64,000 nucleotides of DNA from the NCBI RefSeq assembly GCF_030209375.1, contig NZ_JARVSC010000001.1, forward strand, positions 372,001 to 436,000, given 5' to 3'. The notes below the pieces were generated by a model. The model ran no database searches and was not told the DNA's origin. It saw only the letters and a list, made by a program, of their open reading frames with translations. The number at the start of each line of letters is the position of its first letter. The stretch's first letter is position 1. Shown one piece after another: positions 26,637-34,039 of the stretch. The DNA comes from Plantibacter sp. ME-Dv--P-122b. Its GTDB lineage: Bacteria; Actinomycetota; Actinomycetes; Actinomycetales; Microbacteriaceae. Both the position numbers and the translations under genes were made by a program.

Positions 26637-27329
26637 GTGGTCCCACTATCATGTGGGGAGGACGAGGGGAGCAGGGATCTGGACGAGCATCGTGACCAGA
26701 CACTGTTGGTGGTGTGCGCGGCGAACGTCTGCCGCTCGCCGCTGGCGGAGTTCCTGTTGCATCGACGGTTGAGCGGTCTGGCCGGCTTCGACGGCGTCGT
26801 GGTCGAGAGCGCCGGGGTGTCGGCCAGAGCCGGCTCCGAGATCTGCGAACGGGTCAGGCGGGTGGAGCGCGGCGACGGCTTCGCTGCGTTCGCCGGTGCG
26901 CACCGCTCACGGCCGGTCTCGCTGGAGATCGTCGAGGGTGCGTCACTCATCCTGACCGCCTCCACGGCCGAGCGGTCGGCCATCGCCGCGCTCGCACCGG
27001 CGGCGCGGTCTCGGACGTTCACCCTGCGCGAGGCGGCTGCACTGGCCACCGTGCCGGGCTTCGCCGACGAGGCCGATGTCGAGGCCGACGGGGTGTTGGA
27101 CCGCTTCGCGACGATCATCCACGGGCGCCGCGGGTTCGCACCCACGAGCCGGAAGCCCACGGGCCTCCGGCGGTTCGGGCGGAGGACGACGCCTGCGGAC
27201 CCGTTCGACATCGCCGACGGCCACCTGCAGGGGTCGGCCGCCCACGACCGCACCATTGCGCAGGTCGGAGCGGTCGTCGACGCGCTCACGGCCGCGCTGC
27301 CGGCCGCGACACCCCGCGACGCCGCCTGA
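26637..27329 (+). CDS. low-molecular-weight protein-tyrosine phosphatase (Wzb-like)
   Basis: The P-loop reads VVCAANVCRSPLAEFLL, a C-x5-R-S site in which the usual Gly after the first residue is Ala. A later DPFDIADGHLQGS region resembles the DP(Y/F)xxx general-acid loop. These enzymes dephosphorylate BY-kinases such as the one encoded divergently 65 bases away, completing a Wzc/Wzb pair. The GTG at 26637 gives 230 residues with 26 residues before the catalytic Cys, more than usual, so the true start may lie further in. The region between about residue 90 and 190 is longer than in typical 150-residue members. Confidence 0.8.
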   Translation: MVPLSCGEDEGSRDLDEHRDQTLLVVCAANVCRSPLAEFLLHRRLSGLAGFDGVVVESAGVSARAGSEICERVRRVERGDGFAAFAGAHRSRPVSLEIVEGASLILTASTAERSAIAALAPAARSRTFTLREAAALATVPGFADEADVEADGVLDRFATIIHGRRGFAPTSRKPTGLRRFGRRTTPADPFDIADGHLQGSAAHDRTIAQVGAVVDALTAALPAATPRDAA

Positions 27330-27368
27330 CGGGCTCCACCGGAAACTCGACCCGGACGACGGTCGGCG

Positions 27369-28580
27369 CTACACATGGACGCGTCCGCTCCGCCGTCCCC
27401 GGATCGGGAGCCCGACCACGGAGTCGATGATCCGGTCCTGGTAGGAACGGACGGAATGCCGGTCGGCGGCGATTCGCTCATCCGTGATGGCCGCGCTGGA
27501 GCGGGTGGCCCAGTCCGACCGGATCTCGGCGAGGGCGTCGGCGATGGCGGTCGCGTCTCCAGGGGTCACGAAGGTCGCGGCACGGTAACCCGCCGCGGCC
27601 TCGCGAAGCCCTGAGGTGTCGCTCACCACGACCGGCCGGGCGGCGAGGATGCTCTCGACCGCGGTGTTGCCGAAGGGCTCGTCGAGTCGGGACGGCACGA
27701 CGAGCACGTCGCTGGTCGCGAGCGCGGCCCACGGAGACGGCTGGAATCCGTGCAGCGTGACGCGCCCCTCGAGCCCACGCTCCGCGATGGAGGCCAGCAG
27801 CTCGTCCTCGAACCACTCGTAACCGGGGTAGACGGCGCCGACGATGTCGGCTCGCGCTCGGATACCGCGGCGGGTGAGCTCGTCGACGGCCTCGATCACG
27901 AGGTCCGGCCCCTTCCGCGGCGAGAGACGGCCGACGAAGAGCACGCGGAGTTCGTCGAGCACGTCCACGCGGGGCTGCGTCACCGCGTCGGGGCCGGGTA
28001 CGCCGTTCAGGACGACGCTCGTCCGACCGGCGAGTCGACGGTAGGAGCGCTGGAGCGTCTCGGCGCTGTAGCGGCTGTTCGCGATCAGCCGGTCCGCGAA
28101 CAGCAGGGGGAAGGCGAGGGCGCGCATGACGACGGGCTTCGCCGAGCCCTCCGCCTCGTGGACGTGCACGACGGACGGCAGGCGGTGCAGGCGGGCGAGT
28201 GCCGTCCACAGCGGGATCGTGATGGTGTTGGTCCACACGAGGTCCGGCTGCACCGAGCGGAGGAGCCGTCCTCCTGCTCGCAGCCCGCGGACGGTCTGCG
28301 ATACGAGCGCGCCGAACCCGCGGGGGGTCAGCAGGCTCTTCCGCAGCACCAGCGTCGGCACGATGTGCACCCGTGCGCCCCGCTCGACGAGCAGCGCACG
28401 CAGTGGCCCGTCGGCCGGCATCGTCACGACGACGTCGGAGCCGTCGCGCACGAACGCCTCCACCGTCTCCAGGAACACGCGGTCGGATCCGTACAGGTCC
28501 GCGCTCGGATGCGCGAGCAGTAGTGTCCTCCGTCCGGTCGACGCTGCAGTCGACCGGACGGACCCCCCAAGGCCGTTCAT
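27369..28580 (-). CDS. glycosyltransferase family 4
   Basis: This 403-residue GT-B enzyme has SADLYGSDRVFLE near the N-terminus (about 26), VHVHEAEGSAKP (about 138), the nucleotide-sugar half starting LRVLFVGRLSPRKGPDLVIEA (about 212) and the E-x7-E-type motif VPSRLDEPFGNTAVESILA (about 300), a standard GT4 signature. It should transfer a sugar to the growing lipid-linked unit in the cytoplasm. It is the last gene of a minus-strand unit with the CDP-alcohol phosphotransferase and the DUF1972-type glycosyltransferase; seven bases separate it from the former. Confidence 0.88.
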   Translation of the reverse strand: MNGLGGSVRSTAASTGRRTLLLAHPSADLYGSDRVFLETVEAFVRDGSDVVVTMPADGPLRALLVERGARVHIVPTLVLRKSLLTPRGFGALVSQTVRGLRAGGRLLRSVQPDLVWTNTITIPLWTALARLHRLPSVVHVHEAEGSAKPVVMRALAFPLLFADRLIANSRYSAETLQRSYRRLAGRTSVVLNGVPGPDAVTQPRVDVLDELRVLFVGRLSPRKGPDLVIEAVDELTRRGIRARADIVGAVYPGYEWFEDELLASIAERGLEGRVTLHGFQPSPWAALATSDVLVVPSRLDEPFGNTAVESILAARPVVVSDTSGLREAAAGYRAATFVTPGDATAIADALAEIRSDWATRSSAAITDERIAADRHSVRSYQDRIIDSVVGLPIRGRRSGRVHV

Positions 28581-28587
28581 CGTCGGA

Positions 28588-29367
28588 TCAGCTCCGGACG
28601 TCTGCGGCGGGAGCCGCTCCGAGACGGTCCATGTCTCGGAACCACTTGACGGACGCGAGCAGGAGGTGACCGGCGTTCGCGATGAACATCAGCGTGTAGG
28701 CGGCGAAGAAGAGGGGTGGGAAGCCGATGAGGAGGAAGATCATGCAGAGGAAGCCGTAGTCGGTCGGGATGACGAGCAGCGAGCGCATCGGCGAGCTCCG
28801 GCGGGCGTCGAGGGCCGGCTTGTAGCCGTAGGCGGCCTTCAGCTGGTCGTTGAGGATCATCGCGAAGAACGAGACGGCGGCGACCACGGTGTAGCCCATC
28901 GGGATGAGGTACAGCGCCGGGTTCGTGAAGTCGAAGTGGCGGAAGACCATGATGAGGACCGCGAGGTGCAGGGTGGAGATCTTCGTCGCGTCGACGACGT
29001 GGTCCAGCCATTCGCCGCTCGCCGAGCCGCCGCCGCGCAGGCGGGCGACCTGGCCGTCGGCCGAGTCGAAAGCGTACCCGATGGCGAGGGCGAGCCAGAC
29101 GGCGACACCGACCCACCAGGCGGGTGGCAGGATCGCCAGCATCGCGATACCGGCGAAGGTGAACAGCGCGCTGATCGCGGTGACGACGTTCGGGGTCAGT
29201 CCGACCTTGTACGCTCCGGCGGCGAGATACCGCCCCGCCTTGCGGTTCACGTAGATGGAGTAGGCAGGTGCCCCCGGTGCGCGCTTCTTCTGGGCGCCGG
29301 CGAGGCGGGCGATGATCTCGGTGTAGGACTCGGTGGTCGAACGGGTGTCGGCAGTGATTCGGGTCAT
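28588..29367 (-). CDS. CDP-alcohol phosphotransferase family membrane protein
   Basis: A 259-residue membrane protein with the complete CDP-alcohol phosphotransferase signature D-x2-DG-x2-AR-x8-G-x3-D-x3-D, seen as DSADGQVAR and GEWLDHVVD (about residues 101-125), within five or six hydrophobic helices. These enzymes move a phospho-alcohol moiety from a CDP-linked donor, for instance in phosphatidylinositol-phosphate or archaetidyl lipid synthesis. Its location between two glycosyltransferase genes, with an ATGA overlap to the upstream one, suggests a role in building or decorating the polysaccharide or its lipid carrier, which is unusual for this family. Confidence 0.86.
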   Translation of the reverse strand: MTRITADTRSTTESYTEIIARLAGAQKKRAPGAPAYSIYVNRKAGRYLAAGAYKVGLTPNVVTAISALFTFAGIAMLAILPPAWWVGVAVWLALAIGYAFDSADGQVARLRGGGSASGEWLDHVVDATKISTLHLAVLIMVFRHFDFTNPALYLIPMGYTVVAAVSFFAMILNDQLKAAYGYKPALDARRSSPMRSLLVIPTDYGFLCMIFLLIGFPPLFFAAYTLMFIANAGHLLLASVKWFRDMDRLGAAPAADVRS

Positions 29368-30632
29368 GCCAATCCTCCGGTGCTCTCGGTGATGCGTGTC
29401 GGGTGGATGCCGGCGACGGGTTTCGGGTTCCAGTCGATCGGCAGACGGTTGAACCGTCCGGTGCCGTGGATGGTCGCGCCGTCGGCCAGGCGCAGGGCGA
29501 GCGCCTCGTAGCCGTCGGCGATGGTGTCCCAGCGGTATACCTCGGCGGCGCGTGCCTGGAGCGCTCCTCCGAGGGCCGCCGTGCCCGCCTCGTCCAGCTC
29601 GGCCTGCTCGATGAGTCGGGCGACCTCGTCCGCCGTGGCGAAGAAGGAACCGGTGCTCCCGACGACCTCGTGGTTGAAGACGGAGTCGAAGCCGATGACG
29701 GCCGTTCCGGCACCCATGGCTCGGAGCAGCGAGGGGTTCGTGCCGCCGACCGAGTGGCCGTGGACGTAGGTCAGTGCCCCCGCGTACAGCTGATCGAGGA
29801 GCTCCTGGTCCCAGACCCCGCCGAGCAGGTGCACCCGGGGGTCGCTGGCGGCCAGGGCCGCGATGCGTTCGCTGTGCTCGGCGCCATAGGGTGCGGAGCC
29901 GACCACGACGAGCGGGTGTCGCGCCTCGCTGCGGATGAAGCCCTCGACGATGAGGTCGACGTGGTTCTCCGGTTCGAAGCGGGCGACCACGAGGTGGAAC
30001 GCACCGGCCTCGACGCCGGCACCGGAGCCGAGCAGATCCGTCCGAGGCTGTTCGAGGATCTTGGCGCCGTAGGTGAGGAGTTCGGTCGGCACGCCGAACT
30101 GCTGCTCGTAGTAGTCGGCGATCCCCGCCGCGTCTGCGATGAGCGCGTCGGCGGTGCGCACGGACCGCTCCTCCGCCCACCGGTAGTAGCGCTTGCCGGA
30201 GCCGCTCCACTTGGCGCGCTTCCATTCGAGGCCGTCGACGTGCACGGCGGTCGGTACGCCCTTGGCGCGGATGACGGGGACGAAAGGTGCGTTCGCCGCG
30301 TTGAAGACGAAGGCCACATCGTGGCGTCGGGTGACCGCCATGTGGAGAACGGACAGAGCGGTGTGGCTGAGGGTCTCGAGGACCTTCTTGCGGACGGCAG
30401 GCAGGTGCACGAGTCGCATACCGAGATGCTCGGCCGGTTGCTCAGCCGCGGTGCGGCGGCAGTAGACCGTGACCTCGTGGCCACGCGCGGCGAGCCTGCT
30501 GCCGATCTCCTCGACCGCGGTCTCGAACCCGCCGTAAGCCGCAGGGACTCCTCGCGTGCCGACCATCGCGATGCGAAGGGTGCCGTCGGACTGACGTCCG
30601 TGGGCGACGCCCCTGCGAGAGTGGCCAGTCAT
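29364..30632 (-). CDS. DUF1972/GT4-type glycosyltransferase (rhamnosyltransferase-like)
   Basis: The 422-residue product starts, after a basic leader, with IAMVGTRGVPAAYGGFETAVEE (about residues 20-41), the hallmark of the DUF1972 domain of rhamnosyl- and related transferases. The C-terminal half has the GT4 donor site: HLVVARFEPENHVDLIVEGF, and HGHSVGGTNPSLLRAM (about 300) at the E/N-loop. It is the promoter-proximal gene of a three-gene operon. The ATG at 30632 is the best candidate; a GTG at 30665 is in frame. No strong ribosome site is seen. Confidence 0.85.
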   Translation of the reverse strand: MTGHSRRGVAHGRQSDGTLRIAMVGTRGVPAAYGGFETAVEEIGSRLAARGHEVTVYCRRTAAEQPAEHLGMRLVHLPAVRKKVLETLSHTALSVLHMAVTRRHDVAFVFNAANAPFVPVIRAKGVPTAVHVDGLEWKRAKWSGSGKRYYRWAEERSVRTADALIADAAGIADYYEQQFGVPTELLTYGAKILEQPRTDLLGSGAGVEAGAFHLVVARFEPENHVDLIVEGFIRSEARHPLVVVGSAPYGAEHSERIAALAASDPRVHLLGGVWDQELLDQLYAGALTYVHGHSVGGTNPSLLRAMGAGTAVIGFDSVFNHEVVGSTGSFFATADEVARLIEQAELDEAGTAALGGALQARAAEVYRWDTIADGYEALALRLADGATIHGTGRFNRLPIDWNPKPVAGIHPTRITESTGGLA

Positions 30633-31048
30633 CGGATCGTCGCCGTTTCGCCGGTCGTCGAGCACTGCTGAATGGAGATCATGGGTGAGTTCGGGTTTCT
30701 CATGGGTTCGCTTCCGCGGCAGTGTGTCCGGGTCTGCGTGGCGAGGCGGGATGTCGACGCTGCAAGCGTCGTTGCTCGGATGGTGGGCGTCGCGTACCGG
30801 GTCGGGTGTCCCTGCACGACGACGATGGTGCAGCGCGTGCGCGTTCGCCCGGTACGTCCGCTTTCGGGTGCGGACGGCGTCGAAGGTCGATTCGCTCGGG
30901 TAAGCGTCACGGATATCGATGCACGATCGGGTTCGTGCGCGCGAGCGGCGTCATTGACCAGGTGAACCGACTCGACGGATTCGGGTGTTTCGGGTGTCGA
31001 GCGGCTCACCGGTTCGCGGTGATGGAGACGACTGTATCGAACTGTTGT
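30633..31048. other. long upstream region of the glycosyltransferase operon; no gene seen
   Basis: No reading frame with coding character was found here. On the minus strand a TACAGT hexamer at 31031-31036 is a -10 candidate, implying an unusually long (about 390-base) leader before 30632. A direct role of the leader is not apparent. Confidence 0.4.
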
Positions 31049-31104
31049 CCCCTCTGGAAGGGGATTTGTCCTCTTTTCGCAGGACACCCCTCGCTTTGGG
31101 GGCA
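31049..31104 (-). promoter_or_regulatory. three C/G palindromes upstream of the glycosyltransferase operon (operator candidate)
   Basis: CCCCTCTGGAAGGGG (31049-31063), GTCCTCTTTTCGCAGGAC (31068-31085) and CACCCCTCGCTTTGGGGGCA (31085-31104) follow each other at about 18-20 bp. The last is a 20-base exact inverse copy of 21133-21152. Confidence 0.5.
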
Positions 31105-31125
31105 TCACCGACAGAAGCCCTGGCA

Positions 31126-32721
31126 TCAGTACGCGCCGACCGGTTTCAGGACCACTTTGACCGTCTGCCACATGATCATCAGGTCGCCCGTGATGGACCA
31201 GTTCTCGACGTAGTAGAGGTCCAGGCGGACGCTCTCCTCCCAGGTCAGGTCGGACCGTCCGGAGACCTGCCACATGCCGGTCAGGCCCGGCTTGATGTGC
31301 AGCCGACGGTGAACATCCTTCTCGTACTCCGCGACCTCGCTCGCCAGCGGCGGCCGGGGCCCGACGAGGCTCATGTCGCCGGTGAGGATGTTCCACAGCT
31401 GCGGGAACTCGTCGAGCGAGTACTTCCGCAGGATGCGGCCGACACGCGTGACCCGCGGGTCGTTCTTCATCTTGAAGAGTACGCCGTTCCCCTCGCTCTG
31501 CGCCATCAGGGCGGGGAGCGCTGCTTCGGCGTCGGTGACCATCGACCGGAACTTGAACATCGTGAACCGCTCGCCGTTGCGCCCGACGCGCTCCTGACGG
31601 AACAGGACGGGGCCAGGACTGTCGAGCTTGACGGCGAGGGCGATGAGTGCCAGCAGCGGCGAGATGAGCAGCATGCCGAGGCTCGTGAGACCGACGTCGA
31701 GCGCTCGCTTCATGATGTGGTGGCCGCCGTCGAACTGTGGGATCTCCACGTGGATGAGCGGCAGCTCCTCGACGGGGCGGAAGTGGATGCGCGGGCCGGC
31801 GACGTCGGTGAGTCGCGCGGCGAGGACGAGCTCGGTGGCCGTCCCCTCGAGGTCCCACCCGAGTCGTCGGATGTACTCGGTGCCCCCGTCGACGGGGCCG
31901 GCGATGATGACGGCGTCGGCGGTGAGGTTCGCCGCGGCCTGGGCGACGCCGTCGATGTGCGCGATGACCGGGACGGAGCTTCCGCGGCTGGAGAACGGTT
32001 CGGCCGTCTCTTCGTCGGTCACGGCTGCGCCGACGACGGTGTAGCTCATGCTGTGCTGCTTCGCGACCTGTTCGAGGACGTAGGCGACGTCGTCCCGCTT
32101 GCCCACGACGACGGTCCGTGCGGTGTACTCACCGACTCGGCGACGGCTGAGGAGCCAACGGCGCCACATCCAGCGGGAGACGAGGAGCGCGAGTGTCCCC
32201 GCGGGGAGCGCGAGGATGAAGTACCCCCGTGCGATGTCGATCTTCAGGATGAGGAAGGCGATGGCGAGGATGCCGAAAGCGAACGCACTGGCGTTGACGA
32301 CACCCTTGTACTCGGCGACGCCGGAGCCGATGATGCGGCTGTCCCGGGTCCTGGTGAACCCCAGGAAGGCGAGCCACACGAGCACGATGACGCCTGACAG
32401 GAGAGCGTAGAGCTGCTGCGCCTCCGGGCCGACGGGTTCGTCTCCGAATCGCACGACGAAGGCCGCTGAGACGGCGAAGAGCGCGATCGCGCTGTCGGTG
32501 AGGACGACCCGACGACGGTATCGCTTCGACCACTCGCGTTGCGTCAGCGAGGCGACCGCGGCGGGGGAGGAGGCCGCGACGGCTCGACGCCGGCGCAACC
32601 CGATGGGGCTCGCGATCGGACCGGTGATCGGGAAGGCGTGTTCGTTGACGTCGGTGCTCACGCGCTGGTCCACCGTTCCGAGCGGTGCGGGAGGGTGGCC
32701 GCGGTTCGGGTGTGCGGACAT
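31126..32721 (-). CDS. undecaprenyl-phosphate sugar phosphotransferase (WbaP/ExoY type, priming enzyme)
   Basis: A 531-residue protein: polar N-terminus, four membrane helices (about 85-200), a Rossmann-like middle domain with TARTVVVGKRDDVAYVL, a further hydrophobic segment and the bacterial sugar-transferase domain. The latter begins IMKRALDVGLTSLGMLLISP (about 335) and contains FKFRSMVTDAE, KYSLDEFPQLWNIL (about 430) and GLTGMWQVSGRS (about 480). It transfers a sugar phosphate from a nucleotide sugar to undecaprenyl phosphate, the first step of repeat-unit synthesis. Start codons at 32721 (ATG), 32661 (GTG) and 32865 (GTG) are all in frame and none has a strong ribosome site. Confidence 0.88.
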   Translation of the reverse strand: MSAHPNRGHPPAPLGTVDQRVSTDVNEHAFPITGPIASPIGLRRRRAVAASSPAAVASLTQREWSKRYRRRVVLTDSAIALFAVSAAFVVRFGDEPVGPEAQQLYALLSGVIVLVWLAFLGFTRTRDSRIIGSGVAEYKGVVNASAFAFGILAIAFLILKIDIARGYFILALPAGTLALLVSRWMWRRWLLSRRRVGEYTARTVVVGKRDDVAYVLEQVAKQHSMSYTVVGAAVTDEETAEPFSSRGSSVPVIAHIDGVAQAAANLTADAVIIAGPVDGGTEYIRRLGWDLEGTATELVLAARLTDVAGPRIHFRPVEELPLIHVEIPQFDGGHHIMKRALDVGLTSLGMLLISPLLALIALAVKLDSPGPVLFRQERVGRNGERFTMFKFRSMVTDAEAALPALMAQSEGNGVLFKMKNDPRVTRVGRILRKYSLDEFPQLWNILTGDMSLVGPRPPLASEVAEYEKDVHRRLHIKPGLTGMWQVSGRSDLTWEESVRLDLYYVENWSITGDLMIMWQTVKVVLKPVGAY

Positions 32722-32916
32722 GGGCGTCGGAGGGTCCGACGGCGGTTCGGGTACGTCGTCATGAGGGCTGCTATCCACTTGTGGGGTCGGGTGTGATGCT
32801 GGTGCGCGGTGCGCACGGGCGGTTCGGGCCGCCCGCGGAGAACGCGACGTCACTCGTGTGCCCACGACCGACCGGTGAACCCGGTCGAGATGAGCGTCCC
32901 CCTTAGATATCCCTCA

Positions 32917-32922
32917 ACTGTA
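32917..32922 (-). promoter_or_regulatory. -10 box (TACAGT) for the priming transferase gene
   Basis: On the minus strand the hexamer reads TACAGT. The two palindrome centres at about 32954 and 32976 lie about 34 and 57 bp upstream, the same distances as at the polymerase operon. Confidence 0.5.
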
Positions 32923-32943
32923 GGAAGCGGGGGTCATCGGCGG

Positions 32944-32986
32944 ATCCCCCACTCCAGGGGGGTACCGGCCCCCAATTCTGGGGGTG
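32944..32986 (-). promoter_or_regulatory. paired C/G palindromes upstream of the priming transferase (operator candidate)
   Basis: ATCCCCCACTCCAGGGGGGT (32944-32963) and GCCCCCAATTCTGGGGGTG (32968-32986) are adjacent palindromes, centres about 22.5 bp apart. The second shares GCCCCCAA and GGGGTG with the copy at 21134-21152 at the same internal spacing. Confidence 0.55.
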
Positions 32987-33135
32987 AGGGCGATGCTGGA
33001 CGCGTGATTCCGTCGTCATTCGTCGATCTGGCCACGGACCCCGTCGGCCGCTCTCGTCACCACCTGGTGGGGGACAGCACGGGCCACCGTCGTCACGCCG
33101 GTGGTGAGTGGCGGCTCGGCCGGACGCGCAGCGAC

Positions 33136-33141
33136 TACATT
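33136..33141 (+). promoter_or_regulatory. -10 box (TACATT) for a leaderless MarR transcript
   Basis: TACATT ends six bases before the ATG at 33148; there is no ribosome site between them. Confidence 0.45.
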
Positions 33142-33147
33142 GGTGCC

Positions 33148-33633
33148 ATGGATGGAGCGCGCGCGACGGATGGCGTGATCGCCGACGATGCCCGCGATCC
33201 CATGGCCGATTGGCCCACCGGGCGCCTCCTGTCCACGGCCTCGCGACTGATCGAGCACACCTGGCAGCAGGCCCTCGACGGCATCGGTGTCACCCACGCC
33301 GGTCTCATCGTGCTGCACCTGCTCGACAGCGGCCCCGCCAGTCAGAAGGAGCTCGCCCGACGAGCCCGCGTGCAGAACCAGACGATGTCCCGAACGCTCG
33401 ACCGACTCGAACGGGCCGGTCACATCGAGCGCATCGCCGCGGCCGACGACCGTCGTCGTCACGTGGTGAGCCGGACGCAGGCGGGCGACGAAGCCTGGTT
33501 GGCCGCACATCGACTCGAAGCCGACGTGTTCCCCGAACTGCCCGACGAGTCGGCGTTGCGGTCCCAGTTGCTCGCGATCATCCGTTCCGGCGAGTCCGCC
33601 CGCTGGTCGCCGGAGGACGTCGAACCCGCCTGA
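33148..33633 (+). CDS. MarR family transcriptional regulator
   Basis: The 161-residue product has the MarR winged-helix layout: an N-terminal dimerisation helix, then GVTHAGLIVLHLLDSGPASQ, the recognition helix region QNQTMSRTLDRLERAGHIER (about residues 80-100) and the beta-wing DDRRRHVV with the conserved Asp-Arg. MarR proteins repress nearby genes in response to small ligands or stress. The gene stands alone, divergent from the priming sugar transferase, so control of that gene is possible but unproven. It is followed by repeats. Confidence 0.87.
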   Translation: MDGARATDGVIADDARDPMADWPTGRLLSTASRLIEHTWQQALDGIGVTHAGLIVLHLLDSGPASQKELARRARVQNQTMSRTLDRLERAGHIERIAAADDRRRHVVSRTQAGDEAWLAAHRLEADVFPELPDESALRSQLLAIIRSGESARWSPEDVEPA

Positions 33634-33655
33634 CCTGCCCGCCAGATCGCCCTTC

Positions 33656-33852
33656 CCCGGTCGCTGAGCGTGCCCTCACCCGGTCGCTGAGCTTGTCGAA
33701 GTGTCCCCGGGGAACCGTCGTGATGCGGGGGTGTCCGGCCGGGGCTGCCCTTCGACAGGCTCAGCGACCGGACAAGGTCCGGGTGCACCGTTTCCGGTCG
33801 CTGAGCTTGTCGAAGTGCCCCCGGGAACCGTCGTAATGCGAGCGTCTCCGGC
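33656..33852. repeat. dispersed palindromic repeat cluster (copy 2)
   Basis: Three complete copies of the 24-bp core (33680-33703, 33748-33771 in the opposite direction, 33794-33817) and a partial copy at about 33656-33672. The first and third copies are part of a longer direct repeat of about 58 bp, extended by CCCCGGG and AACCGTCGT. Adjacent opposite copies can form a long hairpin. Confidence 0.8.
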
Positions 33853-33948
33853 TGCGGCTGCACGTCGGGCGTCCACTCGGGGGTCGATCCTGGCGCACGC
33901 GTACCCCGTCCGGGGGCATTCGAGCTGGTGCTCCGGGACGAGAGTGGC

Positions 33949-33984
33949 TAGTGTGATCAAAGTTTCTATTGTGACTGTTGTGAC
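33949..33984 (+). promoter_or_regulatory. promoter with GTGAC-N4-GTGAC direct repeat (MtrA-like box)
   Basis: TAGTGT (33949-33954) is a likely -10 box; 16 bases later comes GTGACTGTTGTGAC (33971-33984), a direct repeat of nine-base period like the published MtrA binding sites. The same arrangement with the same 16-base gap occurs before the M23 peptidase gene at 60604. The surrounding stretch is clearly richer in A and T than the rest of the window. Confidence 0.5.
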
Positions 33985-34039
33985 AGGATGACGGCCGCGA
34001 CCCGCCGAGGTCGCCGTGATCGTGTCGTCGGACTGGAGA

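Larger units (their letters stand above)
32722..33147. other. divergent regulatory region between priming transferase and MarR gene
   Basis: Apart from possible N-terminal extension of the transferase (to 32865), no gene is seen. It contains a minus-strand -10 candidate, the paired palindromes and the MarR -10 box described separately. Confidence 0.5.

Noticed and set aside
30633-31048. Small plus-strand frames in the long gap upstream of the DUF1972 glycosyltransferase gene
   Set aside because: Low-complexity Arg/Ala/Ser-rich translations without ribosome sites or leaderless promoters; they look like chance frames.
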